Part shown: piece after piece, positions 37,291-46,502 of the stretch
Numbering within the stretch: the stretch's first letter is position 1
Layout: every line of letters starts with the position of its first letter
NCBI GenBank assembly: GCA_963768165.1
Contig: CAVYHJ010000026.1
Location: 806,001 to 870,000 of the forward strand
From: CAVYHJ01 sp963768165 [NCBI: uncultured bacterium]
GTDB lineage: Bacteria; UBP4; UBA4092
Direction of reading: 5' to 3'
Length of the DNA: 64,000 nucleotides
Position numbers and translations under genes: made by a program
The notes under the pieces: model-generated
Told to the model about the DNA's origin: nothing
The model's database searches: none
The model's input: the letters and a program-made list of their open reading frames with translations, nothing else

Positions 37291-39009
37291 ATGGCAGTAG
37301 CCAGAAAAGTTCGTTTAGGAGAGATGTTAATTGCTGAAAAGTTGATTGACCAGAAGCAATTACAAGAAGCCCTTGCGTTACAAAAGAAAAATGGGAAACG
37401 GATTGGGGATAATCTGGTTGGGCTGGGATATGTTTCAGAAGAAGCCATTGCGGCAGCTTTGGGTCGCCAGTTGGGAATTCCGTATATTACCTTATCCCAT
37501 TATGAGATTGACCCTTCAATTATCAAGACTATTCCAGAAGATATTGTACGGAAATATAAAATAATTCCAGTAGATCGAATGGGGAATTCGTTAACGGTGG
37601 CACTCTCCGATCCGGCGAACATTTTCATTCTTGACGAATTAAAAATTCTAACCAAATGTGAAATTATTCCATTGATTAGTTATGAATCGGATATTAACCG
37701 CGCCATTGATCAATATTATCGAAAGACCGGGGATATGGAACAAGTCCTGAAAGATATTGAAGATGCTGATATGCAATTGATTTCGGAGGAAAAAGAGTTG
37801 GACTTGGCACAAATGAAAGATATGGCACAGGAAGCACCGATTATCAAATTGGTAAATATTTTATTGGCGCAAGCGATTAAAGATCGTGCGAGTGACGTCC
37901 ATATCGAACCCTATGAAGACTCGTTACGAATCCGTTATCGTGTGGACGGAGTTTTGCATGAAGTGCCGCCACCCCCGAAACGGAGTCATGCGGCCTTAGT
38001 GTCGCGTATCAAAATATTATCCGAACTGGATATCGCGGAACGTCGGTTACCACAGGACGGGCGTTTTAAAGTGAAGATTGAAGATAAAGTAGTAGATTTG
38101 CGTGTTTCTGTAATTCCAACGGTATTCGGTGAAAAAGTGGTTATGCGTATATTGGACCGTTCGAGCCTGGTGTTGGATTTAACCAAATTGGGTTTTGAGG
38201 GAGAAGACCTGCATGTATTTGACGAGATGATTCGTAAACCCTATGGAATGATACTGGTCAGCGGACCCACGGGAAGTGGGAAAACTACAACTCTCTATTC
38301 AGCCTTAAGCACCATTAACAGTCCGGACCAGAATATCTTAACCATTGAAGATCCCGTCGAATATCAGATTCATGGAGTGAACCAGACACAGGCCAAACCG
38401 GAAATTGGTTTGACTTTTGCAGCGGGTCTACGTTCTTTTCTGCGTCAAGATCCGGATGTTATTTTGGTAGGCGAAATCCGGGACTTGGAAACCGCGGAAA
38501 TTGCTATTAAAGCAGCCATGACCGGCCATTTAGTATTTAGTACAATTCATACGAATGACGCACCCAGTACGATTACCCGTATGACGGATATGGGGGTGGA
38601 ACCCTTTTTAGTAACAGCTTCTGTAATTATGATTGTAGCGCAACGATTGACCCGTCGGATTTGCCCGCGTTGTAAAGAAGCCTTTGTCCCGACGCCGGAA
38701 ATGATTAAAGCCCTGGGATTGGAATCGCACCAACATTCTGAAGGGTTAAAGTTTTATAGGGGTGCCGGATGCGACTTTTGTAACAAGACAGGTTACCGCG
38801 GGAGGGTCTCCCTCTATGAAATTTTGGTGGTAAATGATAGAATTCGTCAATCAGTTGTAGATGGAGCGAGTATTATGGAAATTCGCCGGCTGGCGAAAGA
38901 ACAAGGAATGCGTAGCCTCCGGCAATCAGGAATTCTGAAAGTGTTGGAAGGTGTCACAACCGTGGAAGAAATTATTAGTGTGACTATTGCAGATGAAAAA
39001 GCAGATTAA
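37291..39009 (+). CDS. pilB: Type IV pilus assembly / type II secretion ATPase (PilB/GspE)
   Basis: 572 residues. N-terminal MshEN domain (VRLGEMLIAEKLIDQKQLQE and LGRQLGIPYITLS), then the ATPase: Asp box region DRASDVHIEPYEDSLRIRYR, Walker A GPTGSGKTTTLYS, Walker B-like DVILVGEIRDLETAEIA, His box TGHLVFSTIHTND, and a tetra-cysteine zinc site (CPRC and CDFC). Drives pilus or pseudopilus assembly at the inner membrane. Followed by pilC at 33 bp. No pilT, pilus subunit or secretin is encoded here, so pilus and secretion systems cannot be separated. Confidence 0.93.
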   Translation: MAVARKVRLGEMLIAEKLIDQKQLQEALALQKKNGKRIGDNLVGLGYVSEEAIAAALGRQLGIPYITLSHYEIDPSIIKTIPEDIVRKYKIIPVDRMGNSLTVALSDPANIFILDELKILTKCEIIPLISYESDINRAIDQYYRKTGDMEQVLKDIEDADMQLISEEKELDLAQMKDMAQEAPIIKLVNILLAQAIKDRASDVHIEPYEDSLRIRYRVDGVLHEVPPPPKRSHAALVSRIKILSELDIAERRLPQDGRFKVKIEDKVVDLRVSVIPTVFGEKVVMRILDRSSLVLDLTKLGFEGEDLHVFDEMIRKPYGMILVSGPTGSGKTTTLYSALSTINSPDQNILTIEDPVEYQIHGVNQTQAKPEIGLTFAAGLRSFLRQDPDVILVGEIRDLETAEIAIKAAMTGHLVFSTIHTNDAPSTITRMTDMGVEPFLVTASVIMIVAQRLTRRICPRCKEAFVPTPEMIKALGLESHQHSEGLKFYRGAGCDFCNKTGYRGRVSLYEILVVNDRIRQSVVDGASIMEIRRLAKEQGMRSLRQSGILKVLEGVTTVEEIISVTIADEKAD

Positions 39010-39042
39010 CCTAAGACAAACAACATAGAGAAAGGGAATTTT

Positions 39043-40260
39043 ATGGCTTTATTTAAATATACAGCACGTAATGCGCAAGGGAAAATTGTTCAAGGTAGTA
39101 TGGAATCTGCAAACCAGGAGGCCATGGTACGGTCTTTACGAGCACAGGGCTTATTGATAACTTCGATATCTTCTTCGGGTATGGAGAAGGCAAAGGGTGC
39201 TTCATGGAAGTCGTGGGGTCAGAAAGTAAAATTGGATGATTTGATTGTGTTTAGCCGGCAGTTGGCAACCATGGTGGGTGCGGGATTGCCTTTGATTGAA
39301 AGTCTGGACGTACTTGGTCAACAAATGGAAAATCCGGTACTTAAAAGTGTTGTTAACAATGTACAGAGGGATGTAGAAGGAGGGAGTACTCTGACATCAG
39401 CTATTGATAAATATCCAAAAGTATTTAGCGAACTTTTTGTCAGTATGGTGAAAGCGGGAGAAGCTAGCGGTATGTTGGACGGGATTTTGACCCAGTTGGC
39501 CATTTATCTGGAAAAAAGCGGCGCATTACAGAGAAAAGTCAAAGGCGCAATGATTTATCCGGCGGTAGTCAGTAGCCTGGCTACTTTGATTACTCTCTTC
39601 ATCATGGTTTTCATTATTCCAAAATTCAAAGTTATTTATTCAAGTTTGCATGCGGAATTGCCTTTCCCTACTCTTGTCCTGTTGGGTATTAGTAATTTGT
39701 TAGTGCATTATTTTTATATATGGATAATCTTATTGATTGGTGGCGGATGGGCGTTTAACTGGTATATTAAAACGAAAATGGGCCGCTTGTGGTTTGACAA
39801 TTTTAAACTCAACCTGCCGGTTTTTGGAGAAATATTCAGGAAAGTAGCCGTGGCGAAATTTACCCGTACGTTAAGTACGTTGGTACGGTCCGGGGTAAAC
39901 ATCATCCAAGCATTGGAAATCGTCGCAAAAACATCGGGAAATGTTGTCATTGAACAGGCAGTAATAAAGACAAAAATGAGTATTCAAGAGGGTGAAAGCA
40001 TATCTGGACCTTTGACTCAAACCGGTGTTTTTCCACCGATGGTAACCCGCATGATTTCCGTAGGCGAGCGTACCGGAGCATTAGAGGAAATGCTTCAAAA
40101 AATAGCGCTTTTCTATGAAGACCAAGTGGACGCTGCGGTTGCCGCATTAACTTCTATAATTGAACCCATCTTGATAGTTTTTATGGGCGTTGTGATCGGA
40201 GGGATCGTAATTTGTATGTATCTACCGATCTTTGGAATGGTGAGCGCGGTAAGCAAATAA
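39043..40260 (+). CDS. pilC: Type IV pilus / type II secretion inner-membrane platform protein (PilC/GspF)
   Basis: 405 residues with two T2SF domains (about 70-195 and 270-395) and hydrophobic helices near 170-195, 220-245 and 375-400. Motifs: ALFKYTARNAQGKIVQGSME, IVFSRQLATMVGAGLPLIES, SMVKAGEASGMLDGIL, and in the second half FTRTLSTLVRSGVNIIQALE and ISVGERTGALEEMLQKIA. Platform for the PilB ATPase. AAAGGGA ribosome site. Confidence 0.95.
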   Translation: MALFKYTARNAQGKIVQGSMESANQEAMVRSLRAQGLLITSISSSGMEKAKGASWKSWGQKVKLDDLIVFSRQLATMVGAGLPLIESLDVLGQQMENPVLKSVVNNVQRDVEGGSTLTSAIDKYPKVFSELFVSMVKAGEASGMLDGILTQLAIYLEKSGALQRKVKGAMIYPAVVSSLATLITLFIMVFIIPKFKVIYSSLHAELPFPTLVLLGISNLLVHYFYIWIILLIGGGWAFNWYIKTKMGRLWFDNFKLNLPVFGEIFRKVAVAKFTRTLSTLVRSGVNIIQALEIVAKTSGNVVIEQAVIKTKMSIQEGESISGPLTQTGVFPPMVTRMISVGERTGALEEMLQKIALFYEDQVDAAVAALTSIIEPILIVFMGVVIGGIVICMYLPIFGMVSAVSK

Positions 40261-40280
40261 TCTGGATAGGGCGATATTGA

Positions 40281-40832
40281 ATGACAAAAAGTCAGCTCCG
40301 TGAATCCATTGCTGAGATGGATATTCTATCCAAACAATGGGTAAATTTCCGTAAATATTTCAATCCTGAAAATATAACTCCAACGATGGAATCCGAATTT
40401 AACCAGATTAAGTCGGATATTACATCCCGGCATCGAAGGCTATTATCCATCTTGGGATTTGATATAGAAATTGCACAAACCATGCTCGAAAGTCTGGGTC
40501 GAATTAATTCACCCCGAGGAGGGGAACTATTAACTCCTACAACACGCAAACTCCTCGAAGATGAGTGGAATAGTGCCTATTTATTGGTACAGGAAACAAT
40601 CGGATTATTGGAATACCAGTTGGAAGAAAAATCTATTAGTACATTATTCCACGGCTCTCAGAAAAAAAGTGTTGGGGATCAGGGAATGTCTTCTCCTTAT
40701 CGAGGCCGTTCCGAAAGAAAAAAAGGGGTCTCGCCCATCGTGAAATTAATTTTTATTGTGATTCTCCTGGGCATTGTCGTTGCTGTTTTATGGCAATTTA
40801 ATATTATACAGGATATAGTATCGGGATTTTAA
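40281..40832 (+). CDS. Tail-anchored helical protein, unknown function
   Basis: 183 residues. The first 120 residues look helical and charged (MTKSQLRESIAEMDILSKQW), then a basic Ser/Arg-rich linker (SSPYRGRSERKKG) and one C-terminal membrane helix (IVKLIFIVILLGIVVAVLW), so the bulk should be cytoplasmic. It sits 20 bp after pilC and 18 bp before dprA and is probably cotranscribed with both. A role with the pilus/secretion platform or DNA uptake is an inference from position only. No recognised domain. Confidence 0.75.
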   Translation: MTKSQLRESIAEMDILSKQWVNFRKYFNPENITPTMESEFNQIKSDITSRHRRLLSILGFDIEIAQTMLESLGRINSPRGGELLTPTTRKLLEDEWNSAYLLVQETIGLLEYQLEEKSISTLFHGSQKKSVGDQGMSSPYRGRSERKKGVSPIVKLIFIVILLGIVVAVLWQFNIIQDIVSGF

Positions 40833-40850
40833 CTTTACCGGATAATAAAA

Positions 40851-41963
40851 ATGCGCTCCGATATACTCGATTGGCTGTCCTTAAGCAGAATACCCGGCAT
40901 TGGGTCTCTTCGATTTCAATATCTAATCGAACAGTTTAAGGATCCTAAGGATATTTTTCGTGCGTCTACTCATGAACTGACGGAAGTCAAAGGGATTGAT
41001 AAACGTACCGCTCAAAACATTTTGGAAAATCACGATAAGGCCCGCGAACAATCCTCCGGAGATTTGCAATTTCTGATGGATAATAAAATTGATCTTGTGA
41101 CCTTTAAAGATCAAGATTATCCGGCGAATCTTAAAAATATCCATAGCTTTCCACCATTACTTTACGTCAAAGGAAAATTACATGAGCAGGATAAACTGGC
41201 GGTGGGGATTGTTGGATCGCGCAAAGCAACCACCTATGGAATTTTGGTAGCGAAAAAATTAGCGGAAGATTTAGCATCACGGGGAATCACGGTAATTAGT
41301 GGAATGGCGCGGGGCGTGGACAGCGCATCGCACCGCGGAGCCCTGGAGATGAACGGTCGGACGATTGCCGTACTGGGAAATGGGATTGATATTTGTTATC
41401 CCTCTGAAAATAAAGATTTGATGGAAAAAATATCTACTAATGGAGCGGTGGTATCGGAATTTCCCCTAAAAACACCTCCGCAAGCGGAGAATTTCCCAAT
41501 ACGCAACAGGATCATTAGCGGGTTGTCATTGGGAGTCATTATCGTGGAAGCAAACGAAAAGAGTGGCGCTTTAATCACGGCGGATTACGCGCTTCAGCAG
41601 GGTAGAGAAGTTTTTGCGGTGCCGGGAAATGTAACCGCTGAAACCAGTCGGGGAACCAATCGTCTGATTAAACAAGGAGCCAAACTGGTTGTTGCAGTGG
41701 AAGATATTTTGGAAGAAATATTGCCAGGGGTGGAAATGAAGAAAACTGTCGAACCGATTGTTTTACCGAAGACAGTGGAATCCAATTTATCCGATCCGGA
41801 GAGAAAAATAATGTCGGTTCTCAGTGGAGAACCCATGCACGTGGATATGATCGCCCAAAATACCGGATTCACAACAATTGAGCTTCCCCAGCATCTTCTT
41901 AATTTAGAACTTCTTGGACATATTACTCAACTTTCTGGGAAAAGGTATGTCAAGTCCTTGTAA
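40851..41963 (+). CDS. dprA: DNA processing protein DprA
   Basis: Loads RecA on incoming single-stranded DNA in transformation. 370 residues: N-terminal helix-hairpin-helix-like region (LSLSRIPGIGSLRF, LTEVKGIDKRTAQNIL), Rossmann-like core with VGIVGSRKATTYGI, VISGMARGVDSASHRGAL, AVLGNGIDICYPSENKDL and GALITADYALQQGREVFAVPG, and a C-terminal winged-helix DML1-like part (ERKIMSVLSGEPMHVDMIAQ). Close to pilB/pilC, which fits natural competence, but the gene is widespread also in non-competent species. Confidence 0.95.
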   Translation: MRSDILDWLSLSRIPGIGSLRFQYLIEQFKDPKDIFRASTHELTEVKGIDKRTAQNILENHDKAREQSSGDLQFLMDNKIDLVTFKDQDYPANLKNIHSFPPLLYVKGKLHEQDKLAVGIVGSRKATTYGILVAKKLAEDLASRGITVISGMARGVDSASHRGALEMNGRTIAVLGNGIDICYPSENKDLMEKISTNGAVVSEFPLKTPPQAENFPIRNRIISGLSLGVIIVEANEKSGALITADYALQQGREVFAVPGNVTAETSRGTNRLIKQGAKLVVAVEDILEEILPGVEMKKTVEPIVLPKTVESNLSDPERKIMSVLSGEPMHVDMIAQNTGFTTIELPQHLLNLELLGHITQLSGKRYVKSL

Positions 41964-42020
41964 CTCCTTTTTATTCAATATTCTATAATCTTTCCAGTTT
42001 TTTACTTTATTAACCGCGTG

Positions 42021-42026
42021 TATAAT
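42021..42026 (+). promoter_or_regulatory. Possible -10 element of topA
   Basis: TATAAT about 83 nt before the topA ATG in the dprA-topA gap; the -35 region is only T-rich. The 144-bp gap has no other feature. Confidence 0.3.
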
Positions 42027-42108
42027 GGAATTTGAAATCAAGTGGAAAAATAATTGTATTTGTGACACACTGTAAGCTGAGCACGTAATTATTGAGGTGT
42101 AATAAAAT

Positions 42109-44430
42109 ATGGCAAAATCATTGGTTATTGTTGAATCACCAACGAAAGAAAAAACGATTAATAAATTTCTGGGAACGGATTTTATCGTCAAATCCTCGAT
42201 GGGACATGTCAAGGATTTGTCCAAAAAAGAGATGGGTGTTGATATTGAAAATAATTTTAAACCCCACTATGTCACTATTGCAAAACAGAAAAAAAATCTT
42301 TCCAACTTAAAGGCTGAAGCGAAAAAAGTTGAGGCGATTTATATTGCTACAGATCCTGACCGAGAAGGGGAAGCCATAGGCTGGCATATCGCTGAAGAAT
42401 TACAAGAAGATGGGAAACTTATTCATCGGGTGACCTTTAATGAAATCACCCGTTCTGCTGTACTGGAAGCCATCCAACATCCACGAGAATTGGATGAGAA
42501 GAAATATAATGCCCAACAGGCACGCCGTATTCTCGATAGATTGGTCGGTTTTCAAATCAGTCCAATTCTGTGGAAAACAGTAACAAGAGGACTTTCTGCA
42601 GGGCGTGTTCAATCCGTTGCAGTCCGGTTAATCTGCGAACGCGAAGAACTAATTCAAGCATTCAAAGCCGAAGAATACTGGTCTCTCATTGCTCATTTGA
42701 TGGCGGACGGGAAAAAGTTTGATGCGAAATTGATTAAGGCGGATGATAAAAGAATTGGTTCCCCGCTTGATAAAAATGCCAATATAATTTCTAATCAAGC
42801 GGAGGCGGATCAGATATTAAAGGATTTAACAAACGCGCAATACGTAGTCGAGTCCGTCACCAAAAAACAGCAATTGCGCAATCCATACGCGCCTTTTATT
42901 ACCAGTACGTTGCAGCAGGAAGCGTCACGAAAATTGGGATTTTCTGCCAGTTGGACTATGCGGACCGCACAGGAATTATATGAAGGTGTGGAAATCGGTA
43001 CGGAAGGCGCTGTCGGTCTCATTACATATATGAGAACCGATTCAACACGGATTTCCAATGAAGCCATAACACAGGTACAGCCGTATATTGCAGAAAAATA
43101 TGGCAAGGAATTTGTTCCCGATTCTCCGCGATTTTATGCCTCTAAAAAAGGTAACGTGCAAGATGCCCATGAAGCCATCCGACCTTCCGGTTTTGATCGG
43201 GAACCGGAGAGTATCAAAAAATATTTATCCAAGGATCAATACAGATTATATAAATTAATCTGGGAACGGTTTGTTGCCTGCCAGATGAAATCTGCCGTGC
43301 TGGATGTGACGACCGTGGATATAAAAGCAAATCAATTCTTATTTCGGGCAACGGGTTCGATTGTGAAATTCCCCGGTTTCATGCAGGTTTATCTGGAAGG
43401 GAAAGACGATGATCGCGCAGAGGAACATGAAGGTGAAACGGAAGGACTGTTGCCGGATTTGAAAGAAAATCAGGCGGTGCAATTGGAAAAATTAGAACCT
43501 AAACAACATTTCACCGAGCCTCCCCCGCGATATACGGAAGCGACTTTGGTCAAGGAATTGGAAGAAAAGGGAATCGGTCGTCCGAGTACCTACGCAACCA
43601 TTGTTCAAACCATTACCAAGCGTAAATATGCCGAAAAAGTAAAAGGACGGTTTCATCCTACGGATCTCGGTAAAGTGGTCACAAAATTATTGATTGAAAG
43701 TTTTCCGGTGATTCTGGATGTGAAATTTACGGCGCATATGGAAGACGATTTGGATGAAATCGAAGATGGAAAAATGGATTGGGTGGATGCGCTTAAAGAG
43801 TTTTACGGGCCCTTCAAAAAGGCTTTGGAAACCGCACCGGAAGTCATTCTCAGTAAAAAACAATCGTTGATTACAGCAACTGATGAAAAATGTGAAAAAT
43901 GCGGTTCTCCGATGGTTCTGCGGTTCGGCAGGTTTGGGTCTTTTCTGGCATGTTCAAAGTACCCCGAATGTAAAACCACCAAGAATATTCAATCGCAAAA
44001 GGATAAGGCTTATCAAAAAAATGTAATTCCTTCGGACGTAGAATTGGGCAAATGTCCGAAATGCGGGTCTGATTTGGTGGTCAAGAACGGGCGTTATGGC
44101 CATTTTATCGCCTGTTCCAATTACCCCACGTGCGAATATATCAAACAGGACACCACCGGTGTGCGATGTCCCGAAGATGGCGGGGAAGGGGAAATCGTGG
44201 TGCGCCGTTCCAAGCGCGGGAAAATATTTTATAGTTGTAACCGGTATCCCAAATGCAAGTTTGCGTCCTGGGATAAACCTATTCCTGAGAAATGTCCCAA
44301 TTGCGATTCACTTTATCTTGTTGAAAAAATTGGCAAGGATAAAAAAGTCACCATCAAATGTCCCAATAAAAAATGTAAATATAAGCGAACTGTTGAATCC
44401 GATGAGCCTGCCGTGGCCGTGACCTCATGA
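42109..44430 (+). CDS. topA: DNA topoisomerase I
   Basis: Type IA topoisomerase relaxing negative supercoils, 773 residues. Toprim: [18 protein letters not shown] and [33 protein letters not shown]; catalytic tyrosine in [34 protein letters not shown]. The C-terminus carries four zinc-ribbon units ([22 protein letters not shown], a third with [10 protein letters not shown] lacking the second Cys of its first pair, and [12 protein letters not shown]). The third ribbon is degenerate. Last codons overlap hslV by 4 bp (ATGA). Confidence 0.97.
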   Translation: MAKSLVIVESPTKEKTINKFLGTDFIVKSSMGHVKDLSKKEMGVDIENNFKPHYVTIAKQKKNLSNLKAEAKKVEAIYIATDPDREGEAIGWHIAEELQEDGKLIHRVTFNEITRSAVLEAIQHPRELDEKKYNAQQARRILDRLVGFQISPILWKTVTRGLSAGRVQSVAVRLICEREELIQAFKAEEYWSLIAHLMADGKKFDAKLIKADDKRIGSPLDKNANIISNQAEADQILKDLTNAQYVVESVTKKQQLRNPYAPFITSTLQQEASRKLGFSASWTMRTAQELYEGVEIGTEGAVGLITYMRTDSTRISNEAITQVQPYIAEKYGKEFVPDSPRFYASKKGNVQDAHEAIRPSGFDREPESIKKYLSKDQYRLYKLIWERFVACQMKSAVLDVTTVDIKANQFLFRATGSIVKFPGFMQVYLEGKDDDRAEEHEGETEGLLPDLKENQAVQLEKLEPKQHFTEPPPRYTEATLVKELEEKGIGRPSTYATIVQTITKRKYAEKVKGRFHPTDLGKVVTKLLIESFPVILDVKFTAHMEDDLDEIEDGKMDWVDALKEFYGPFKKALETAPEVILSKKQSLITATDEKCEKCGSPMVLRFGRFGSFLACSKYPECKTTKNIQSQKDKAYQKNVIPSDVELGKCPKCGSDLVVKNGRYGHFIACSNYPTCEYIKQDTTGVRCPEDGGEGEIVVRRSKRGKIFYSCNRYPKCKFASWDKPIPEKCPNCDSLYLVEKIGKDKKVTIKCPNKKCKYKRTVESDEPAVAVTS

Positions 44431-44987
44431 AAAAGAATTCTTTCAATTCCCATTCAGAATTCCGAAGCACGACGGTCATTGCGGTTTTGCGCGATGGGAA
44501 AGTCGCTATGGCTGCCGACGGGCAAGTGAGTCTGGGACAAACCGTTATGAAACACCACGCTCGCAAATTGCAGAAATTATACGATGGGAAGGTTCTCGTC
44601 GGATTTGCCGGTGCCGCCGCGGATGCCATGACTCTCGTTGAACGATTTGAAGAAAAGATTAATAAATTCAATGGCAACCTGCGCCGTTCCGCCGTGGAAC
44701 TTGCCAAGGACTGGCGTACGGATAGGATTCTCAGAAGATTGGAAGCGTTATTGGCGGTAGCAGATAAATCCGAACTTTTGATTATCTCCGGTACGGGTGA
44801 AATCATTGAACCGGATGACGGTATCGCCGCCATCGGTTCCGGTGGACCCTACGCCCTCGCTGCGGCTCGCGCCCTTCTCCAATTTTCCCAACTGGACGCT
44901 TCTGATATCGCAAAAAAATCTCTCGAGATCGCTTCCCAAATTTGTATCTACACCAACGATAAAATTATTCTGGAAGAGATAAAATAG
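44427..44987 (+). CDS. hslV: HslV (ClpQ) protease subunit
   Basis: Proteasome-like peptidase that forms a double ring driven by HslU. 186 residues with [20 protein letters not shown]: the mature catalytic threonine is in the TTV motif and an N-terminal 14-residue segment ([14 protein letters not shown]) would be removed as a propeptide, as in ClpQ of firmicutes. [20 protein letters not shown] and ELIEPDDG-like ([21 protein letters not shown]) and [10 protein letters not shown] end are typical. Usually hslU follows; here it does not, so the ATPase must be encoded elsewhere or be absent. ATGA overlap with topA. Confidence 0.93.
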   Translation: MKKNSFNSHSEFRSTTVIAVLRDGKVAMAADGQVSLGQTVMKHHARKLQKLYDGKVLVGFAGAAADAMTLVERFEEKINKFNGNLRRSAVELAKDWRTDRILRRLEALLAVADKSELLIISGTGEIIEPDDGIAAIGSGGPYALAAARALLQFSQLDASDIAKKSLEIASQICIYTNDKIILEEIK

Positions 44988-45109
44988 AAATATTTCACCT
45001 CACTTTATTTTTCGGTTTCTTCTTTTCACTTTTTACCGGCAAAGTTTTCGTTTGCACAAAATAAACGATTAGGGTAGACTTATACTCAAATCTAAAGGAG
45101 GAGTTTTTT

Positions 45110-45679
45110 ATGAAAAGTTACCACAAATTGTTATGGTTCGGAGCGTTAGTTTTGTTGATGGGTTGTGTCCCGTCACTGCACCCCTTTTACACCGATAAAG
45201 ATTTACTCTTTCAACCCGCCCTCGTGGGAAATTGGATGGATACAGAGAATCCAAATAATACTTGGGATTTTGTAAAATCCAACGATACATCCTACATCAT
45301 CACCTATACCGAAGATAGTACACCCGGAAAATTTGACGGTCATTTCTTCAAATTGGGCAACCAACTTTATCTGGACATATACCCGCAGGAAATCCCCAAA
45401 GAAATAGCTGATCAAATGAATGGGTACTACAAAATGCACCTCATCCCGACCCATACACTCCTCAAAATCACTTTGAGCGGAGATACGATGCTCATGGCAG
45501 CCATGGACCCGGATGTCTTCAAAAAAATGAGTGAAGCTAAAACACTGACTGTTAAACATGAACAGGACAAGGATAATAATGTTATCCTCACCGCCTCCCC
45601 CCTCGAACTCCAAAACTTTGTTAAAAAGAATACCAAAGAAATCTTTGGTAAACCGGGAGTATTGGTGAGAAAGAAATAA
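45110..45679 (+). CDS. Lipoprotein of unknown function
   Basis: 189 residues. Signal peptide with lipobox LLMGC (cleavage before Cys 20), so lipid anchored in the envelope. Mature part starts CVPSLHPFYTDKDLLFQPAL and VGNWMDTENPNNTWDF, a pattern I know from conserved uncharacterised lipoproteins of several phyla (VPSLHPFYT signature). No enzyme motif seen. Strong AAAGGAGG site 6 nt before the ATG. Confidence 0.8.
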   Translation: MKSYHKLLWFGALVLLMGCVPSLHPFYTDKDLLFQPALVGNWMDTENPNNTWDFVKSNDTSYIITYTEDSTPGKFDGHFFKLGNQLYLDIYPQEIPKEIADQMNGYYKMHLIPTHTLLKITLSGDTMLMAAMDPDVFKKMSEAKTLTVKHEQDKDNNVILTASPLELQNFVKKNTKEIFGKPGVLVRKK

Positions 45680-45713
45680 CCCAGAAAATCTTGAAATCCT
45701 GTTCCTTTTTATT

Positions 45714-45785
45714 CCTCTTTTAAGCGGAATTGAAATTTTTTACTCCGCTTCTTGCAATGAACGAGACCCGTCTCGTTCATTGCAA
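45714..45785. repeat. Dispersed hairpin element, copy 2
   Basis: 16-bp perfect arms (TTGCAATGAACGAGAC at 45752-45767, complement at 45770-45785) with a 2-nt loop. It is preceded by CCTCTTTT and a second small hairpin (AAGCGGA 45722-45728 with TCCGCTT 45744-45750). Copy 1 at 27587-27636 has the same order with AAGCTT in place of the small hairpin. Follows the lipoprotein gene and may also end its transcript. Confidence 0.75.
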
Positions 45786-45828
45786 TACCTCCATGACCTG
45801 CCTGTCGTTTCAGAGAGACAATAAACAC

Positions 45829-45920
45829 TCTTCGCCAAATGTCGAAGACTTTATCTGCAATGATATCAATGGTCTAAGTATTTCGCCATTTGGCGAAATA
45901 TTATGTACTGTGGTACATAA
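45829..45920. promoter_or_regulatory. Cluster of three palindromes, operator-like
   Basis: Three inverted repeats in 92 bp: TCTTCG-N8-CGAAGA (45829-45848), a 22-bp palindrome with arms TATTTCGCCA (45879-45900), and TTATGTAC-N4-GTACATAA (45901-45920) touching the second. The first and second share TTCGCCA. They lie 46-137 bp before the truncated protease gene, overlapping the likely promoter region. Binding sites for dimeric regulators or relics of a mobile hairpin are both possible. Confidence 0.5.
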
Positions 45921-45965
45921 TTATTATATTGGAATAAAACCTTCGTTTGACGTAAAATACCTCTC

Positions 45966-46454
45966 ATGAAAAATAGCAGGCGTTATTCTCTATTGCCTAT
46001 TGGATTATGGGTACTGGTTTTTGGTCTGGCTTGTCCCCTATTATCCGCCCAAGAAAATATTCCTGAACTGGTCAAGAAATGTAAACCTGCCATTGTCCTG
46101 ATTACCACATTCGACACGGAAGGAAGCGCTTCGGCGCAGGGAACGGGATTTTTTATTAATGCCAACGGCACACTGGTTACTAATCGTCATGTCATGCTGG
46201 GTGCTCATTCTGCTACTGTGCAGACCTATTCGGGTGAGACGTTACCGATTTTGGGAATTCTGGCGGAAGATACACAATGGGATTTGGTGAAAGTGCAAGT
46301 GGATACGACCAACCACAAATTCTCTTTTCTGAATATTTCTACGACATCACCGACCGAAGGAGAACGGGTTATTGTCATTGGCAATCCGCTGGGTCTGGAA
46401 GCCACGGTATCGGATGGTCTGGTATCCGCCATCGAGGAAATTCTGACTTTGTAA
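45966..46454 (+). pseudogene. Truncated trypsin-like (DegP-type) serine protease
   Basis: 162 residues with an apparent signal peptide (MKNSRRYSLLPIGLWVLVFG to LLSAQ) and the first half of an S1C protease: AIVLITTFDTEGSASAQGTG, catalytic His in TNRHVM, Asp in DTQWDLVKVQ, and NPLGLEATVSDGLVSAIEE. The frame stops directly before the part that should hold the GNSGG serine, and no continuation is seen in any frame before the next gene. Without Ser it cannot cleave; it may be a decayed gene or a binding-only relict. Confidence 0.7.
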
Positions 46455-46502
46455 AATGGAGAAAGTGATATATACTGTTTGATTTAAAAGGTAGGATTTA
46501 GA

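Noticed and set aside
45730-45969. Plus-strand frame of 79 codons
   Set aside because: It crosses the hairpin element and all three palindromes and overlaps the protease start; no ribosome site and no protein-like pattern.
45988-46502. Frameshift that would restore the protease serine half
   Set aside because: I read all three plus frames from 46400 to 46560 and found no GNSGG-like sequence, so a simple frameshift cannot explain the loss.
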